A DNA stretch of 64,000 nucleotides from contig OZ035963.1 in NCBI GenBank assembly GCA_964034945.1, positions 45,891,332 to 45,955,331 on the forward strand. The letters run 5' to 3'. The stretch's first letter is position 1. The number at the start of each line of letters is the position of its first letter. The stretch is from Chrysopilus asiliformis (lineage: Eukaryota; Arthropoda; Insecta; Diptera; Rhagionidae). The translations under genes were made by a program, and so were the position numbers. Positions 11,589-23,403 of this stretch are shown piece by piece. The notes under the pieces were generated by a model that was not told the origin of the DNA, made no database searches, and saw only the letters and a program-made list of their open reading frames with translations.

Positions 11589-13336
11589 ATGAGTGAAGAA
11601 GACACAACTCTCACTCCATATGAAGAGATTTTAGTCCATCAGGACATGCTCTCCGAACAAATCACTGTTCTGAAACGAAATTTAAAAAAAAGACTCAGCT
11701 ACACGCAAATCTCTCGCATATATAAACAAAAAATTTCATGTTTGAATGAATATTGGAATGATTTCAAGGCAAATAACCGAAAACTTTATACTTGCCGTCC
11801 AAAAAATTACAAAGACAATGAATATTTTAAAAAAAATATATATTTATTTTACAATCGAGGAACTTTACATATCATTTTGCTCTGAACTAGAAGAGCTTAA
11901 AATACCACTAGTGACGCCTGAGCTCACTAACCACTCTCGTAGAAAATACAAATTCAAACTCTAGCACAGTCAAACTTCCAAGAATCAGTTTACCAAACTT
12001 CTCTGGTAATTATTCTGATTGGGTAACATTCCATGATTTATTCCAATCACTAATACATACAAGTAAACTTAGCAACGTAGAAAAATTACATTATTTAAAG
12101 GCCAGTGTACGCGGAGAAGCAGCTAACTTAATCAGCCATTATCAAACTACAGACACAAATTATATGTTAGCTTGGAACGTGTTACAATCTCGATACAACA
12201 ACAAAAGAGTTTTAATTTTCACAGAATTAAAAAGACTATTCTCACAGCCAAACATTGCATCTGACACTGCCGAAAATAATAAAAAACTCTTAGATACAAC
12301 TAATGAGAGCTTAGTAGCATTAAAAAACCTTGGTGTGAGCATGACAGATTGGGATCCAATATTAATATACTTAATCACTCAAAAGTTACATTCTGATTCT
12401 CTTGTGTTATGGGAGCAATCATTAACACAAAAAACAACGCTCCCAAATTTCAATGAGCTCAAAACATTTCTCGAAACTAGATTCAGGACATTGGAAGCAG
12501 TTGAGAATCGAAAGGCTCCGGTATCTAGAGGCGAACACAAACCAAAGACGAATCAGTCATTCATATCTACCAATCAAAATTACAAATGCGTGTTTTGTCA
12601 ATCGACCCATTCATCGAATCAGTGTCTTAAATTTAAGCAATTAAACTCCAAAAAACGATTGGAAGAGGTGGAAAAATTGAAATTATGCCGAAATTGTTTA
12701 TCAAACAGTCACAAGTTGGCTAATTGTTCGAATAAAAAAAGGTGCTTTATTTGTGATCAGCGTCATCATACACTTATACATATAGACGCATTTGGTTCCT
12801 CTACATCAGACTCCACCCAATCAACTAATGAAGTCACCGCACTCACGGTCAGTGAAGAAACAGATTACGATACAAATTCCGTTAAGTCAGCAAATTCCAT
12901 AGACAAACGATACCAGTTTCAAGCACTTCATTGTAATATTCATGACGAATTAAAACTAGAACAAATCCCAAATACCAGTCATGTCACATCCGAAGACGGA
13001 AATATTCGCGACAAATTCGTTAGTAAACGAAAAAGGAAAAGTGCGCTCGTAGAAGCAGCCAAAAGGAGAATCCGGGAGAAACCAAACTTGGAACAGCCAC
13101 CATCACCAAATCTTCCTTCGACATCGTCTATAAAACCCGCAGTGGTGAGACCCGCCGCAGAAATTCTAAAGGTCCCGACAGCTAAAACATCGAATACCAT
13201 CCAAGCCGTTATAAACTTCGACAGGAAGAAAGTCCTAGAATTAAAAAGAACCAACTGTAAATTTAAAACTCCATTCGGCGTAGTAAAATTAAAATTAATA
13301 AATAACAAATTGCTTCAAATGAATAAAACGAACTAA
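11589..13336 (+). pseudogene. gag: BEL/Pao gag polyprotein, frameshifted and fused to a short C-terminal remnant
   Basis: Starts at ATG 11589 (MSEEDTTLTPYEEILVHQD). The frame breaks around 11830-11960; from about 11965 a continuous frame runs to the TAA at 13334-13336. The long frame opens with the DUF1759 region typical of Pao gag (FSGNYSDWVTFHDLFQSLIH, then LKASVRGEAANLI, AWNVLQSRY). Three zinc-binding clusters follow: CVFCQSTHSSNQC, CRNCLSNSHKLANC and CFICDQRHHTLIH. After a low-complexity Ser/Thr stretch and a basic segment (SKRKRKSALVEAAKRR) it ends at MNKTN. The missing part is the whole pol, so it cannot transpose by itself. Confidence 0.85.
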
Positions 13337-13932
13337 TAGCAACCTTTATCAACCTGTTTTATTGAAATCCTTCGATATTTCAAGGCGGGGAGTATGTTCC
13401 GTACCGCCGGAAGATCTTAACCTAAAATTAAACAAAATAGAAAAAATTAATAAAACATCAAACATCCGAAGATAAAACAAACTTACCAAATTAAAGGATC
13501 AGTAATCGACGCACCTGAAAGAATTAAAGGAAGTTATAAATGAAATAACATAAGAAAAAGTTACCTTTAAATCCGCGATCAGCATCATGGAAAAACATAA
13601 ACAAAACCAAATGTCAAACCAAAACCTGACAATTAGAACCCAAATATCATGATCGAACTCACCAAATAAAAAACAAAAACATTTATGAGGTTTGACCCAT
13701 GTCGGAAAGTTCGAGAAAATAAACGACTTCCGCTAAAGTGCCTGTAAAAACAGAGTAACACACTCAGCGAGCTCAGCAGTAGGATTCTTGGCAAAAATCG
13801 ATAAATAACGATCTGGAAAGATCGCTAAGGGTATTATTGTGCACAGGTGGTTAATTTTCCCTCTGGCGGCGAAAATTTAAATACAATCTTGACAGTAGCG
13901 GCAAATTTAAAATTTGTTTTAAATTCAACATA

Positions 13933-14566
13933 CAGTACAATCGCGATTATATGTACTCGCGATTATATGAACCTCGCGGTTATATGACTGCCCAAAAATT
14001 TGTATGAAGCCTCAATTATATGATCATTGCGAATCGAAAAAACCTCGATTATGTGATCATCGATATTATTGCGAGTAAATAACTGGATTTTTTTAAAGGA
14101 GGATGCAGTGAACTTTGAGCTTAATGCTTGGACAAATGATATTCCAGATCTCGTTGAAGATTTTAGTGTAGATGAAGACGATTGTCAGCAAAGTGAGGAT
14201 GACGAAATTTTTACTTTGAAAAAAATTATCACCCAAACAAAGGCGATCAAAGCTCTCAATATTGCAATGGATTGGGCTGTTGAGAACGACATTGATTCAA
14301 CAGAGATCGGAACGCTGCAAAGACTTAAAAAAAGCTGTTTTAACAAATATAAGCAGCACTAGACAACAAAATTTATTAAAGTACTTTAACAAAATATAAA
14401 TGTTTGTGAGAAGATTAAAAAATACTTAACACTTTAACCTTTGTTTGTATTAAACGTAAGGAAACCTGAAAAAAAAAAACACAAAATTTGACCCTCGGTT
14501 ATATGAAAACCTTGATTATATGACCCACCCCAACATTAATTAGATCATATAATCGCGATTGTACTG
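13933..14566 (+). mobile_element. pogo/Tigger-like element, internally deleted
   Basis: 634 bp with inverted ends CAGTACAATCGCGATTATAT and the matching inverse ending GCGATTGTACTG, flanked by TA on each side. GCGATTATATGA-type repeats follow both ends. The partial copy of element Z at 55331-55702 lacks it and shows a single TA at the same site, so insertion into Z is directly visible. Confidence 0.85.
14069..14362 (+). pseudogene. C-terminal fragment of a pogo/Tigger-type (jerky-like) transposase
   Basis: About 90 codons ending at 14362. The acidic run DLVEDFSVDEDDCQQSEDDE is followed by the ALNIAMDWAVENDIDSTEI...LQRLKKSCF helical tail, which is characteristic of the last part of Tigger/jerky transposases. 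The DNA-binding CENP-B domain and DDE core are missing; the start is not a real start. Confidence 0.65.
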
Positions 14567-15939
14567 TATTTTGAAAAGTGAACAAATAACAATTTTCTTT
14601 CGAAAAAGTCTAATATTTAGCTGTGAAAAGTATTTATATAAGTCGGGCGGCCAGCCGGCAGTTTTTTATGCAATTCTAGATGGATTTCCGCACACTTTTC
14701 CTTTGAAAAACAACATAGAAAAGTCTCCGCAAATCGTTTTAGAATTTCCCCGGATTAGTCAAATGAAAAGGTTTTACGTTTTTGGGAAAAAATTTTAATA
14801 ATCACAACAAAAAAATGTCACAGAAATAAACACAAATGGTTGAGGTTAAATACAAAAGATTTTTTCTTGCTGTCAGCAATTTCGATTGAATTCAATTTCA
14901 TTGCACTTTCTTGCTGCCAACATGTGTTTCCCTTCCTCTTTCCGCACTACAACCGGTTTCCGCTGTTGGCCTCCACAAGCAAGAGTAATTTTCATTTCGC
15001 TGTGCGTGAAAGATTTTTTTTCATCAGCGGTTTGAAAATTTCAACTTGATCACAAGGTAAAGGCGAATTTAATTTCGTTTTTTTAAGGAAAAGGGAAATG
15101 CGAGTAATGTTTAGATAATTAAGGGACGCATTCAACATTTTATTTCGTTTTTGCCAACGCGACAACAATTCAACAACATTCTTAAGTGGACGAAACTCAA
15201 ACATTAGTGTTTATCGACTGGTACGAGAGCAGTCGTTATGAAAATTCGTATTGGAAGGCTCAGCATTGCCAGAGTCATAGTCGAGGGTAATTTTATTGGC
15301 AAGTTGACAGCGAGAAACAAATACAACGCCATTTTATATCACTACCACAAACGTAAAAGCTCTTATTCGTATTTATGGATAACGACATCGCTATGGATAA
15401 CTACATCGTTATAAGTGCCAAGAATCCTACTGCAGAATTCATCCAGCTGTGGACGGATTCCGATCTACCAGCTCTGACTGGTCAACCGCTGTTTTTGCAG
15501 CCAACGGTCGTTTTTGCGACCAACATACCAGCCTTGCCTGGTCAACAACTGTTTTACAATCGACCAACCAGCCGTATCGGGCATATTTTTTACTATCAAC
15601 GCAGTACCGTGAATTGCAACAATATTGGATTCCGCATCAGAATTTGAAATTATCATTGAATCATTAGAAATTAAAATTTGAATTATTATTGAATTATTGA
15701 TTGAATTATTACTAAACGCAAATTTTATAACTTTGGATTAATGTCACTAGCATTAATGTAAAAGATTTAATTATTTACAAACATTTCATTCAACAACTTT
15801 GACGACTTAGAATTGATTGGATTATATATATATTAAAATTGAAAATATAAAGTTAATATATTTTGCAATTAAAAGTGCTGGTTTCTTATTTGTTTCTGTT
15901 CCAATAATACGTTTACTCGAGCTGTGCGTAAACACTCGT

Positions 15940-17246
15940 GGACACGGTTTTTCTTTCTTTCCTATGCGTAAATTACCAACAAAGCACAACACATGTAAAA
16001 CCTAGCACATTTTCATGCACCACCAACACATGCAATCTTCCGACAGCGGAATGTGCACATACATAAGTCGCTTGTCGATAATTATCGACAGTTCCCTCAG
16101 AATCCCTATACTGAATTTCACCTTTTTCCAACGAAGTATATACAATGGAAGTATAATGTCCCATAATACGCTAAGAAATCGAATAGCGCGAAACACAGCT
16201 AGATTCTCTTTCGCACATTTTGACTCTCACTTGCAAAATGGATCCCCTTGATATCATTACCAACCTTGACGAGTACATAGGGATGTATTAGCAACCTTGT
16301 TTGAAGAAATAGGGTGGCCAACTAATCAAATCATCTGTTGATGTTTGAGGTTATGTTGAATGGTTCCTGAAATATTCTTCATTAAAATGCCAAATGGAGT
16401 GTATAAAACCAACGTGTCTATTTCAAAGGACATGTTTAATTGATTCTAATTAAAAAATTAAAATTGCACTTCAAACTTATTATTATACTTTTCACATCGC
16501 GACACATTCAAATAAATTTGCGCCAAAATACTACCAGATGTCATTCACATAAAACACGAGTTGGCAATTTTTCATTCTCGTGTGAGAAACAAGGCGATCG
16601 GTAAGAGAAAGAAAGATCAAGATATGTGTTTGGCATAAATGACAGCTGGCTGCTGCAGAAATGACAGCAGGAGACTCTCAACTTTAACTTTCAAGTGAAA
16701 AAGTTTAACAATTGCGTTTTGCACTGATTTTTTCGCATTTTTGAAGAATCAAATGTGCCTACTAGATTTAGCAAGTAAAGACTAACTATCTGTGTAATTT
16801 TCATGTAATTTGAACATGACTGCAGGTGAATTGACATGAAATTTGTATAACGCAAAATGTTTACGAGTACAATTAGGTTGGTGACTACAGAATCCCAAAG
16901 TCAAATCTGCTGCAGTGCCATTTTTCGGCTCGGATGCTATGTCCATTGTATATAAGTCAGTGCCTTTTTCCCTTATAATATTTTCAAGGGCACTGTATTT
17001 TTGGAAGCACAACATCAAAATTCATCACAAACTCATGTTCTAAACACGAAAAATATGACCGAATTTCAATTATTTTTGTTCTTATATTTACATTTGCATT
17101 ATTATTATAACGGAATATCTCCATTTCAAATACATGTTTACATTCTATATTAGTTATACTTAATAAATATTTGTAATCGTTAAAACATTTCTAAAAGAAA
17201 ACAACCAGTTTATTAGGATTATTTAATTGTTTTCGTAAGAGACAAT
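15940..17246. other. Non-coding stretch with a dispersed-repeat block
   Basis: No recognisable gene. It contains a block shared with 62639-62697 (listed separately). The remaining open frames are short and unrecognised. Confidence 0.4.
16051..16112. repeat. Dispersed repeat block, copy 1 (contains palindrome TGTCGATAATTATCGACA)
   Basis: About 60 bp closely matching 62639-62697: ATAAGTCGCTTGTCGAT, then TTATCGACAGTTCCCTCAG and AATCCCTATACT. The central 18 bp are a perfect palindrome here; the other copy has one mismatch. Confidence 0.7.
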
Positions 17247-17249
17247 CGG

Positions 17250-17750
17250 GGGTGCGTTCTTTTATTAACCGTGGTTAACCGTGGTTAACCGCGGTAAACA
17301 GAAATGCGTTCTTAAATGCCTACGGTTAACGCTAAGTTAACTTTACTGCCGTTCCTAAATGCCAAAGTTAAGCTGTCAAAGTTACTTTTCTCAACTCTGC
17401 TCGAGACCTGAGTTGGAGAAAGTTAACTTTAATTGTAATTAAAGAACGCGATAAAGTTAACCGAGACGGTTACAACTGTCAATCAACTGTCAATTCGTCT
17501 CGTAGTTTCGAATGAGTTTTGTGCAGAATAATGGAGGATTTTATTGTGGTCCTTGTAAATGAGAAATACGACATCAAGGAGAATTCTATTTTTTTTAATG
17601 TATTGTTGTGCACATCACTGCTGTCAAAGTTAACCAAATCGCGTTCTTTTAATCAGAGTTAACGTCAGTAAAATTTCAACTTTGGCAATCAGCTGTTCGA
17701 ACTTTGACAAACCCAACCTTTACTTTACTCGGGAATAAAGGAACGCACCC
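17250..17750. mobile_element. PIF/Harbinger-like MITE (GGGTGCGTTC ends)
   Basis: 501 bp. Left end GGGTGCGTTCTTTTATT, right end AATAAAGGAACGCACCC. A 3-bp duplication CGG (17247-17249 and 17751-17753). Internal GTTAAC-rich repeats (TTAACCGTGGTTAACCG) lie near the left end. GGG-starting ends with 3-bp duplications suit PIF/Harbinger, though the usual target is TWA. No transposase. Confidence 0.7.
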
Positions 17751-17753
17751 CGG

Positions 17754-18621
17754 ATAATCGCAATTTCGTTATTCGAAAGCAACGAAAGTTCCTTTTTGTT
17801 TTTCTAAATTTACCTGGTAATTAATCGCGATTTTTCTTTTAGAGTTATGTATCTGCCCTGCAAAAACGTATTCAACCAGGAACTGGAACTCCATCAGAAC
17901 ACTCAACGAAAACTAGTTCAAATGAACGAAACACAATACGAAGTGATCGTACGCATTTTACCAATATCCCAGATTCTGATGGCGGCGACAAAATGGAGAT
18001 TACACAGGAGCGTGGATGACAAAAATAAAAATTATGGAATAAGATTTATTTTACTGGTATCATAGGGGGATTCATTTGATAATTATAAGGTGTGATGTGG
18101 TATCGATATCATTTTAATTTTAATATGAACCAAATATGACACAAATATTTAAAATATATTTAAGAGATAAAGAATTAATATTAATACAAAGTTAATTTAC
18201 AATTAAAAATTTCGTGTGTGCATAATTGTGTTTTATGAATTATTATAAATTTTTTTGAAATTATTGGAAGAAAATCATAAATAGTTGTGTATATGAAACT
18301 ATCCAAGTGATCGAATTAGTTATAAGGTGTTAAACAACGCATTTTTGACATAGAAAGGCAATTGAATGGAAGTTGAATGTGGTATTCATAAAAAAGGAAG
18401 GGAACAATTTCTAATGGCTAGGTGAAAGTCAGATAAATTATCAGTTTTTTTAACCAATCAATATAAAAGTCGAGTAAACAATGTTCATTTTTTTATAGTT
18501 TTTTCCAGCGTTTATATACCTTTCCCCCGTTAGGTGCAAATCTTGGAACCTAATTTATTCGATTGACTTGAAACTTGGCGCACCCGCGTTGTGTATTACG
18601 TATTCCATTAAAAAACGGACA
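17754..18621. other. No recognised gene
   Basis: AT-rich. An open frame at 17847-18065 on + has no family resemblance. Confidence 0.4.
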
Positions 18622-18744
18622 TACAGTCTGTGTCAGAAGAAAAAACCGCGTTTTTTTTTGCAAAGTAGATAAAATGTTTGCGTGGGCCTTTGCGATCACG
18701 ATCGTGCCACCAGAGGGCTACGACGCAGGCATTGATTCATTTTA

Positions 18745-19110
18745 GCGCCAGATTACACACGGCAACTTTCGGGCTTACTTAAGCCGATTTTCGGGAGAAA
18801 CGACTGCGGAGGGAAAAGTTGTCACTCGAAATCATGGCTTATCGACAACTTTCTGCATACATGCAAAGCGTGTGTACCGGTCTGGGAAAAGTAGTAGGGA
18901 GAAATCATTTTTCTTTCTGACCGTCAGCAGGTAAAGATCGTGGGAAGTATATGAGCAGCAGCAATTTCAATGGTTTGAGTCCACACACACCCATGTAAAC
19001 TTGTGTAGCATATGCAAACAGGATTGGCTTATTTAAGCCACAAGTGTAAGCACATTGGCTTATTAAGCCCAAAAGTTGCCGGCTTACTTAAGCCAAATGT
19101 AATCTGGCGC
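18745..19110. mobile_element. Harbinger-like MITE inside the Tc1 element
   Basis: Inverted ends GCGCCAGATTACA and TGTAATCTGGCGC, TTA duplicated at 18742-18744 and 19111-19113. Inner arms share GGCTTACTTAAGCC. Non-coding, 366 bp. Confidence 0.8.
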
Positions 19111-19153
19111 TTAGTGTCACTCGAAAATTCGTAGTGAAAACAACTTAACCAAA

Positions 19154-19736
19154 ATGAACGCGGTGTATGCAAAGCGTTACGAGGCAGTATTTTTATGTTC
19201 ACACCCAAAAGGACCAAAATTGTATTCCGTGGCTGCAAAAGCAATTAAGAAATCGAAGAAGTTCACATTTATACATTTACACATTTTATTTAGCGCACTG
19301 TTAAACATCCGGTAAAGGTCAATGTTTGGGGTGCTTCTCTGAGTGCGGTTTCGGTTACTTGGAGCTCTTTACCGAAAATTTGAACGCAGAAAAAATGGTC
19401 AAAATTTACAAGCGTGGACTTTGGAAATCGGTGGAGATGATCTTTACACGGAAAAACGAAGATTGGGTCCTACAAGAATATAATAACCCGAAACATCGTA
19501 GCCGTCTTTGCAGGACCTGGAAAGAAGAAAATGGTGTCACGACGATGGACATCGAAAATGTGTGGGGGATTGTGAAGACGCATCTCGTCGTTTACAATTT
19601 GAAGCAGCTGGCATGCGCTATTCGAAAAGTTTAGTCCTCTTTGCCCACGGATTACGCAGAAAAATTGATTGAAAGTTGGCCAAGAACGTATCAGGCTATA
19701 GACTTGACAAACAATCGAGATTACGCGGCATCTTAA
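19154..19736 (+). pseudogene. Tc1-type transposase pseudogene
   Basis: From ATG 19154 a helix-turn-helix-like N-terminus is read (MNAVYAKRYEAV...GPKLYSVAAKAIKKSK) until a stop near 19315. The C-terminal half follows in another frame: GCFSECGFGYLELF, then the PKHRSRLCRTWKEENGV block, IENVWGIVK, NLKQL. The middle of the gene is deleted. The second catalytic Asp position in the block before PKHRS reads Tyr-Asn-Asn, the stretch that normally precedes IENVW is missing, and a stop interrupts AIRKV/SSLP. The element cannot encode an active enzyme. Confidence 0.8.
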
Positions 19737-19845
19737 ATACTTGCACCTTGTCATTTAGAAGGTGCTCCAATGTAAAATAAAAAATTAATAAATATCTTTT
19801 CTACTTGGCAGATAACACGTTACTTTTGTTCTTACACAGACTGTA

Positions 19846-21338
19846 AGTTATTTTTTTATGTATCTTCACCTAGCCTAAGATCAAAAGGTATTAAAATATT
19901 ATGACATGGCAAGTAGCGGAAAAGACAAAATAATAACTAATAAGTTACAAATTAATGGATAATAAAAAAAATATAATAGTTATGTCGTTGTCTCCATTTT
20001 AATAATACTACTTGTAAATTTATTTTGTGACTTTATTCTATTCGATGAGTAAAACTCTTAATGTAAATTAAGGGAAGAGTTCGTCTCTTGGACCGAAATT
20101 TACACTTCGATCGGTATCAAAAAAATCTATACATAATTTTAAAAAAAAACTTCTTTTCTATAATGAAATGTATAAAAAACAAGCCTTTGTACTAAGAGTC
20201 CTTATGAAGCATCTCCCAAAAAAAGCTACGCGTGGCCAATAGGCTTGGTGTAAACCATTTTATTCATTAATTTATACACCATGGAATATATCGAAGTTGA
20301 AATTTATAGTTGTTTAAATTTTGTGCTGATTTAAATCCCCAACCATTAAATGTCCCTCTGTGTAATAACATTTGGGCTTACCTATATATACATGTGACTA
20401 CAAAAAGATTTCATGTTCGAAAACCTTTTAATTATTGTTACAGATTTTTTTTTTGCCTGATAAAACAGTAATCCAGAGTACAATGATGTCACCATTACAA
20501 TATAATTTTAAAAAATTCTGAATAATCAATTAAATGGATTAAAGCCAAGTGAGATACCTTAAATATTTCCGAAAATACCACAGCAAAATTTACAATTACT
20601 ATTCAGGCAGCGCTATCTGACTGGATCGAAAAAAATGGTTTTCGGTTGACGAAAACGGGTTTTTCTGGTATGGGAGCACAAACGCACTTACGACGACTCA
20701 ATTTATAGAGGGATGTTTTTCCATTGTTTATCCTTAATAAACCAGTACAATCGGCCCAAAGTACGAGCCCTTCCCATAATGTTTTAAACGAAATTGTAGC
20801 TAATTATTTTAATATATTTTTCATAATTAACTTAAATATGATAATTTTATAAATCTTTTTGTATTACTTCTTAAAGAAGTCACTAAAGGTATAAAAAAAT
20901 AAAAAAAAGAACAATAAAGGTATGGCTGTAAGCCTAGTTTTGTTATATTGAAAAATTGAATAAATGATATAATTTATGTGTATACGCGTTAAAAAACAAA
21001 AAAAAGTTAATAAATATTATTTTTATCTACAGAAAACAGGCTGTCCATATAATACGTCACGCAAGAAAAGAAAAAAATATCTAACAACGTAAAAAGGTAA
21101 AAATTAGCGTGTAATGTTGTGTGAGTAGTGCCCTAATACAACCTATCAAATAGTTAAGCCATTTATTTATTAAATGGAACCATATTATAGCTCTGTTCTC
21201 GACCTTTCCAGGTTCTTTTTTCACTCGATTATTGCGGAGTTGAGAACGATGCAGAATAAAGGCTAATTCGTTTTAATCTGGCAACACTTGCGTTTTGACA
21301 TTTGAGAATAAAAGTCGAGAAATTGAATTTCTTTGCTT
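19846..21338. other. No recognised gene or bounded element
   Basis: AT-rich with low-complexity runs. Confidence 0.4.
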
Positions 21339-21647
21339 ACTAGCAATCCACACCTGCCATGAATCCCGTCACTGTCGCTGTTACATTTGATGTTACGTAC
21401 ATATAGATTTTTCGGTGGAAACGTCATTAATAGAAAAATCATTTTAGGTCGGCAAATTTAACTTCCGCCCCGGGCGCCATGAACCCTCGCTACCCCACTG
21501 AGCCCACCTACGTCACAACAAAATTGCTCAACCGTTCAATATGACCACTAGACGGTCAATATATTGCACAATATTGAAATATTGCACAATAATATTGTAC
21601 GTCTAGGGGCCACATTAAACAACAAAACCGGGCTAAAGTTTACTTTA

Positions 21648-21898
21648 AGCTCGATCCAGACTACACGATGTACGGGGTACGAGATACGAGGTTTTTGGTT
21701 TCCTCGTACATGGAACTGCATCCACACTGCACAGGGTTTTGCTCATTCGTGTACGCGGTTACCACGTACGAGGATAATCAAACAGCTTCTGATTTTACTC
21801 ACTAGGTGAAACTATGTGCAAATTTCCCATCCAAACACTCGATGTTCGGGGTACGTGCCAACCTCGTACCCCGTACATCGTGTAGTCTGGATCGAGCT
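21648..21898. mobile_element. Harbinger-like MITE (AGCTCGATCC ends)
   Basis: 251 bp. Inverted ends of about 36 bp beginning AGCTCGATCCAGACTACACG, ending CGTGTAGTCTGGATCGAGCT. TTA duplicated at 21645-21647 and 21899-21901. Non-coding. Confidence 0.85.
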
Positions 21899-21901
21899 TT
21901 A

Positions 21902-22070
21902 GGGGCGCGGTTGACTAGGATCATCATATTTTTTTCCTAGTTTTATGGGGTCAAATGGATTTAAAAAATAAAAAAAATTTAGTCGCTCGGCCATAGGGGG
22001 AATCCGGGAGCCCCCCAAAGTTTGTTCGCAAAAAGGAAAAAAATATGAAGATCCTAGTCAACCGCGCCCC
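21902..22070. mobile_element. MITE abutting the previous one (GGGGCGCGGTTGAC ends)
   Basis: 169 bp with inverted ends GGGGCGCGGTTGACTAGGAT and ATCCTAGTCAACCGCGCCCC. It sits directly against the TTA of the neighbouring MITE; on its right is TAA. The two are back to back, sharing the TTA. Confidence 0.75.
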
Positions 22071-23403
22071 TAAAGTAAAATTTCGCCCAAAACCGCCCAT
22101 ACCACCGTATACTAGGGGAAAAACACCCAGAGCCTAATTTTCTATTTTTTCGTAACCCAGTACTGTGAAACGGAGTAGCGTTCAAATTTTTTTTATTAGT
22201 TCTTGATCATGTATGAAAGATTTTTAGGTCTGACTAATATCTTCCATAACCTTCGATCACCTTCGATCAAAGTTGGGAAACAAAATTAAATTGAAAAGTC
22301 CAGCGACGATAATTATACCTTTTGACGAAAAATTTCTGGAAAAAGGGAATTGGTTTCGCTGGTTAGAACATAAAAACCGTTAAAGCAAAAAAATGTAAGA
22401 AATTTTATATAATTTTAAAAAACACGTATTTTTTGCTCAAAAGCGCATATACTTTTCGATAAATTTTCAAAAAAAAAACTGTATAGACAAAGCTTTATTT
22501 ATGCACAAGATAAAATTTAAGTCATTTGCACAAATCGCGAGATTGCAACAATTGCTGAGAAAGCATGTTTACGCATTAATGGTATTTTTTTAAAAATGGT
22601 TACAACTTTAAACATAAATAAGAACAAATATCTTTGCGTAAATCGAGCTTTGCCCATATTTATAAAAAATTATATAAGAAATACCCGTTATAGTTAACGT
22701 TACTTTTCCGAAAGTTGATAGGAAACTATGATTTTGGTAAAACTCATCCACCAAAAAATTCAAGTTGCTTCAAGTATTTCAAATGAAAATTTTAATACGT
22801 ACATCGGCCAACAAACAGTTGAAGGGGAATCTTTCCTGAAACAGATTTCGTATTGATCAGAAAGTTTCGGGTGGCCCCGCTCTCGAGTCGGTCACCGTCG
22901 TGTATACAACCAGGGAACAACTATTATATAGAATGGAAAGTAAGGCCTTTCCTCATTAACTTCCACTAGAGTAATCACTACACTATAGAAATCGGGTTTT
23001 TTATCTCACTTCCCCTTTCCGCTGTCATACACTCGACAAAAAAAATCAAATAGAATTCCCTTTTACAATACATACAGAAAAGTGCTGGCACTTTTGTTTA
23101 CATTTTGCATGACATTTCATTGCAACATTGATTCATTTCATTGCAACGATTGATTTTGATGGAAAATCACATTTTAGCGTGTTAACATTGCATAATTTCA
23201 CATGAAAATGAATAAATCACAAATTTATTTTGCTAACATTTATGTCAGAGTTTCCGGCAGGTCTGGATGGCGTGTTAGCAAAGATGTCAACAAAAAATGT
23301 TAGACTTTTATGTCGTAACAGCTGATATTTCAATCTTCACTAGACATAACATCAGACGTGACAGCGACACTGACGGTATTCATGGCAGGTGTGGATTAGT
23401 AGT

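Larger units (their letters stand above)
13776..15433. mobile_element. Inverted-repeat element Z, copy 1, inside the BEL 3' LTR
   Basis: Ends GCAGTAGGATTCTTGGCA (13776) and its exact inverse TGCCAAGAATCCTACTGC (ending 15433). Flanking 8-mers CGAGCTCA and AGAATTCA agree at five positions, a weak trace of an 8-bp target duplication. A second, partial copy is at 55331-55702. Apart from the pogo remnant it carries no recognised ORF. Superfamily unsure (hAT or P type would fit an 8-bp duplication). Confidence 0.7.
10773..15934 (+). mobile_element. BEL/Pao LTR retrotransposon, non-autonomous (pol lost)
   Basis: Bounded by LTRs that start TGTTCCGTACCGCCGG and end GTGCGTAAACA, with a 5-bp target duplication CTCGT at 10768-10772 and 15935-15939. 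The leader right after the 5' LTR reads TTTTGGTCCTTCGAGCCGG, typical of insect BEL elements. The polypurine-rich GGCGGGGAGTA sits just before the 3' LTR. Only a damaged gag ORF remains inside; protease, reverse transcriptase, RNase H and integrase are absent. The internal region is about 1.9 kb instead of the usual 5-6 kb. Confidence 0.9.
13395..15934 (+). repeat. BEL 3' LTR, enlarged to 2540 bp by nested insertions
   Basis: Starts TGTTCCGTACCG directly after the purine tract and ends GTGCGTAAACA before the CTCGT duplication. The two LTR halves (13395-13775 and 15434-15934) are separated by an inverted-repeat element at 13776-15433. Confidence 0.85.
18624..19843 (+). mobile_element. Tc1-like transposon, dead
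   Basis: Inverted ends CAGTCTGTGTCAGAAGAAAA and the similar inverse TTTTGTTCTTACACAGACTG, each flanked by TA (18622-18623, 19844-19845). Length 1220 bp including a 366-bp MITE near its 5' end. It encodes a damaged transposase on +. Confidence 0.85.
21339..23403. repeat. Long-range inverted repeat enclosing MITEs
   Basis: Left arm about 21339-21384 (CAATCCACACCTGCCATGAA, then GTCACTGTCGCTGT) is mirrored by the right arm 23357-23403 (ACAGCGACACTGAC, then CATGGCAGGTGTGGATT). The ~2-kb interior holds two MITEs and AT-rich text without genes. It could be the ends of one larger dead transposon; no target duplication was confirmed. Confidence 0.55.
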
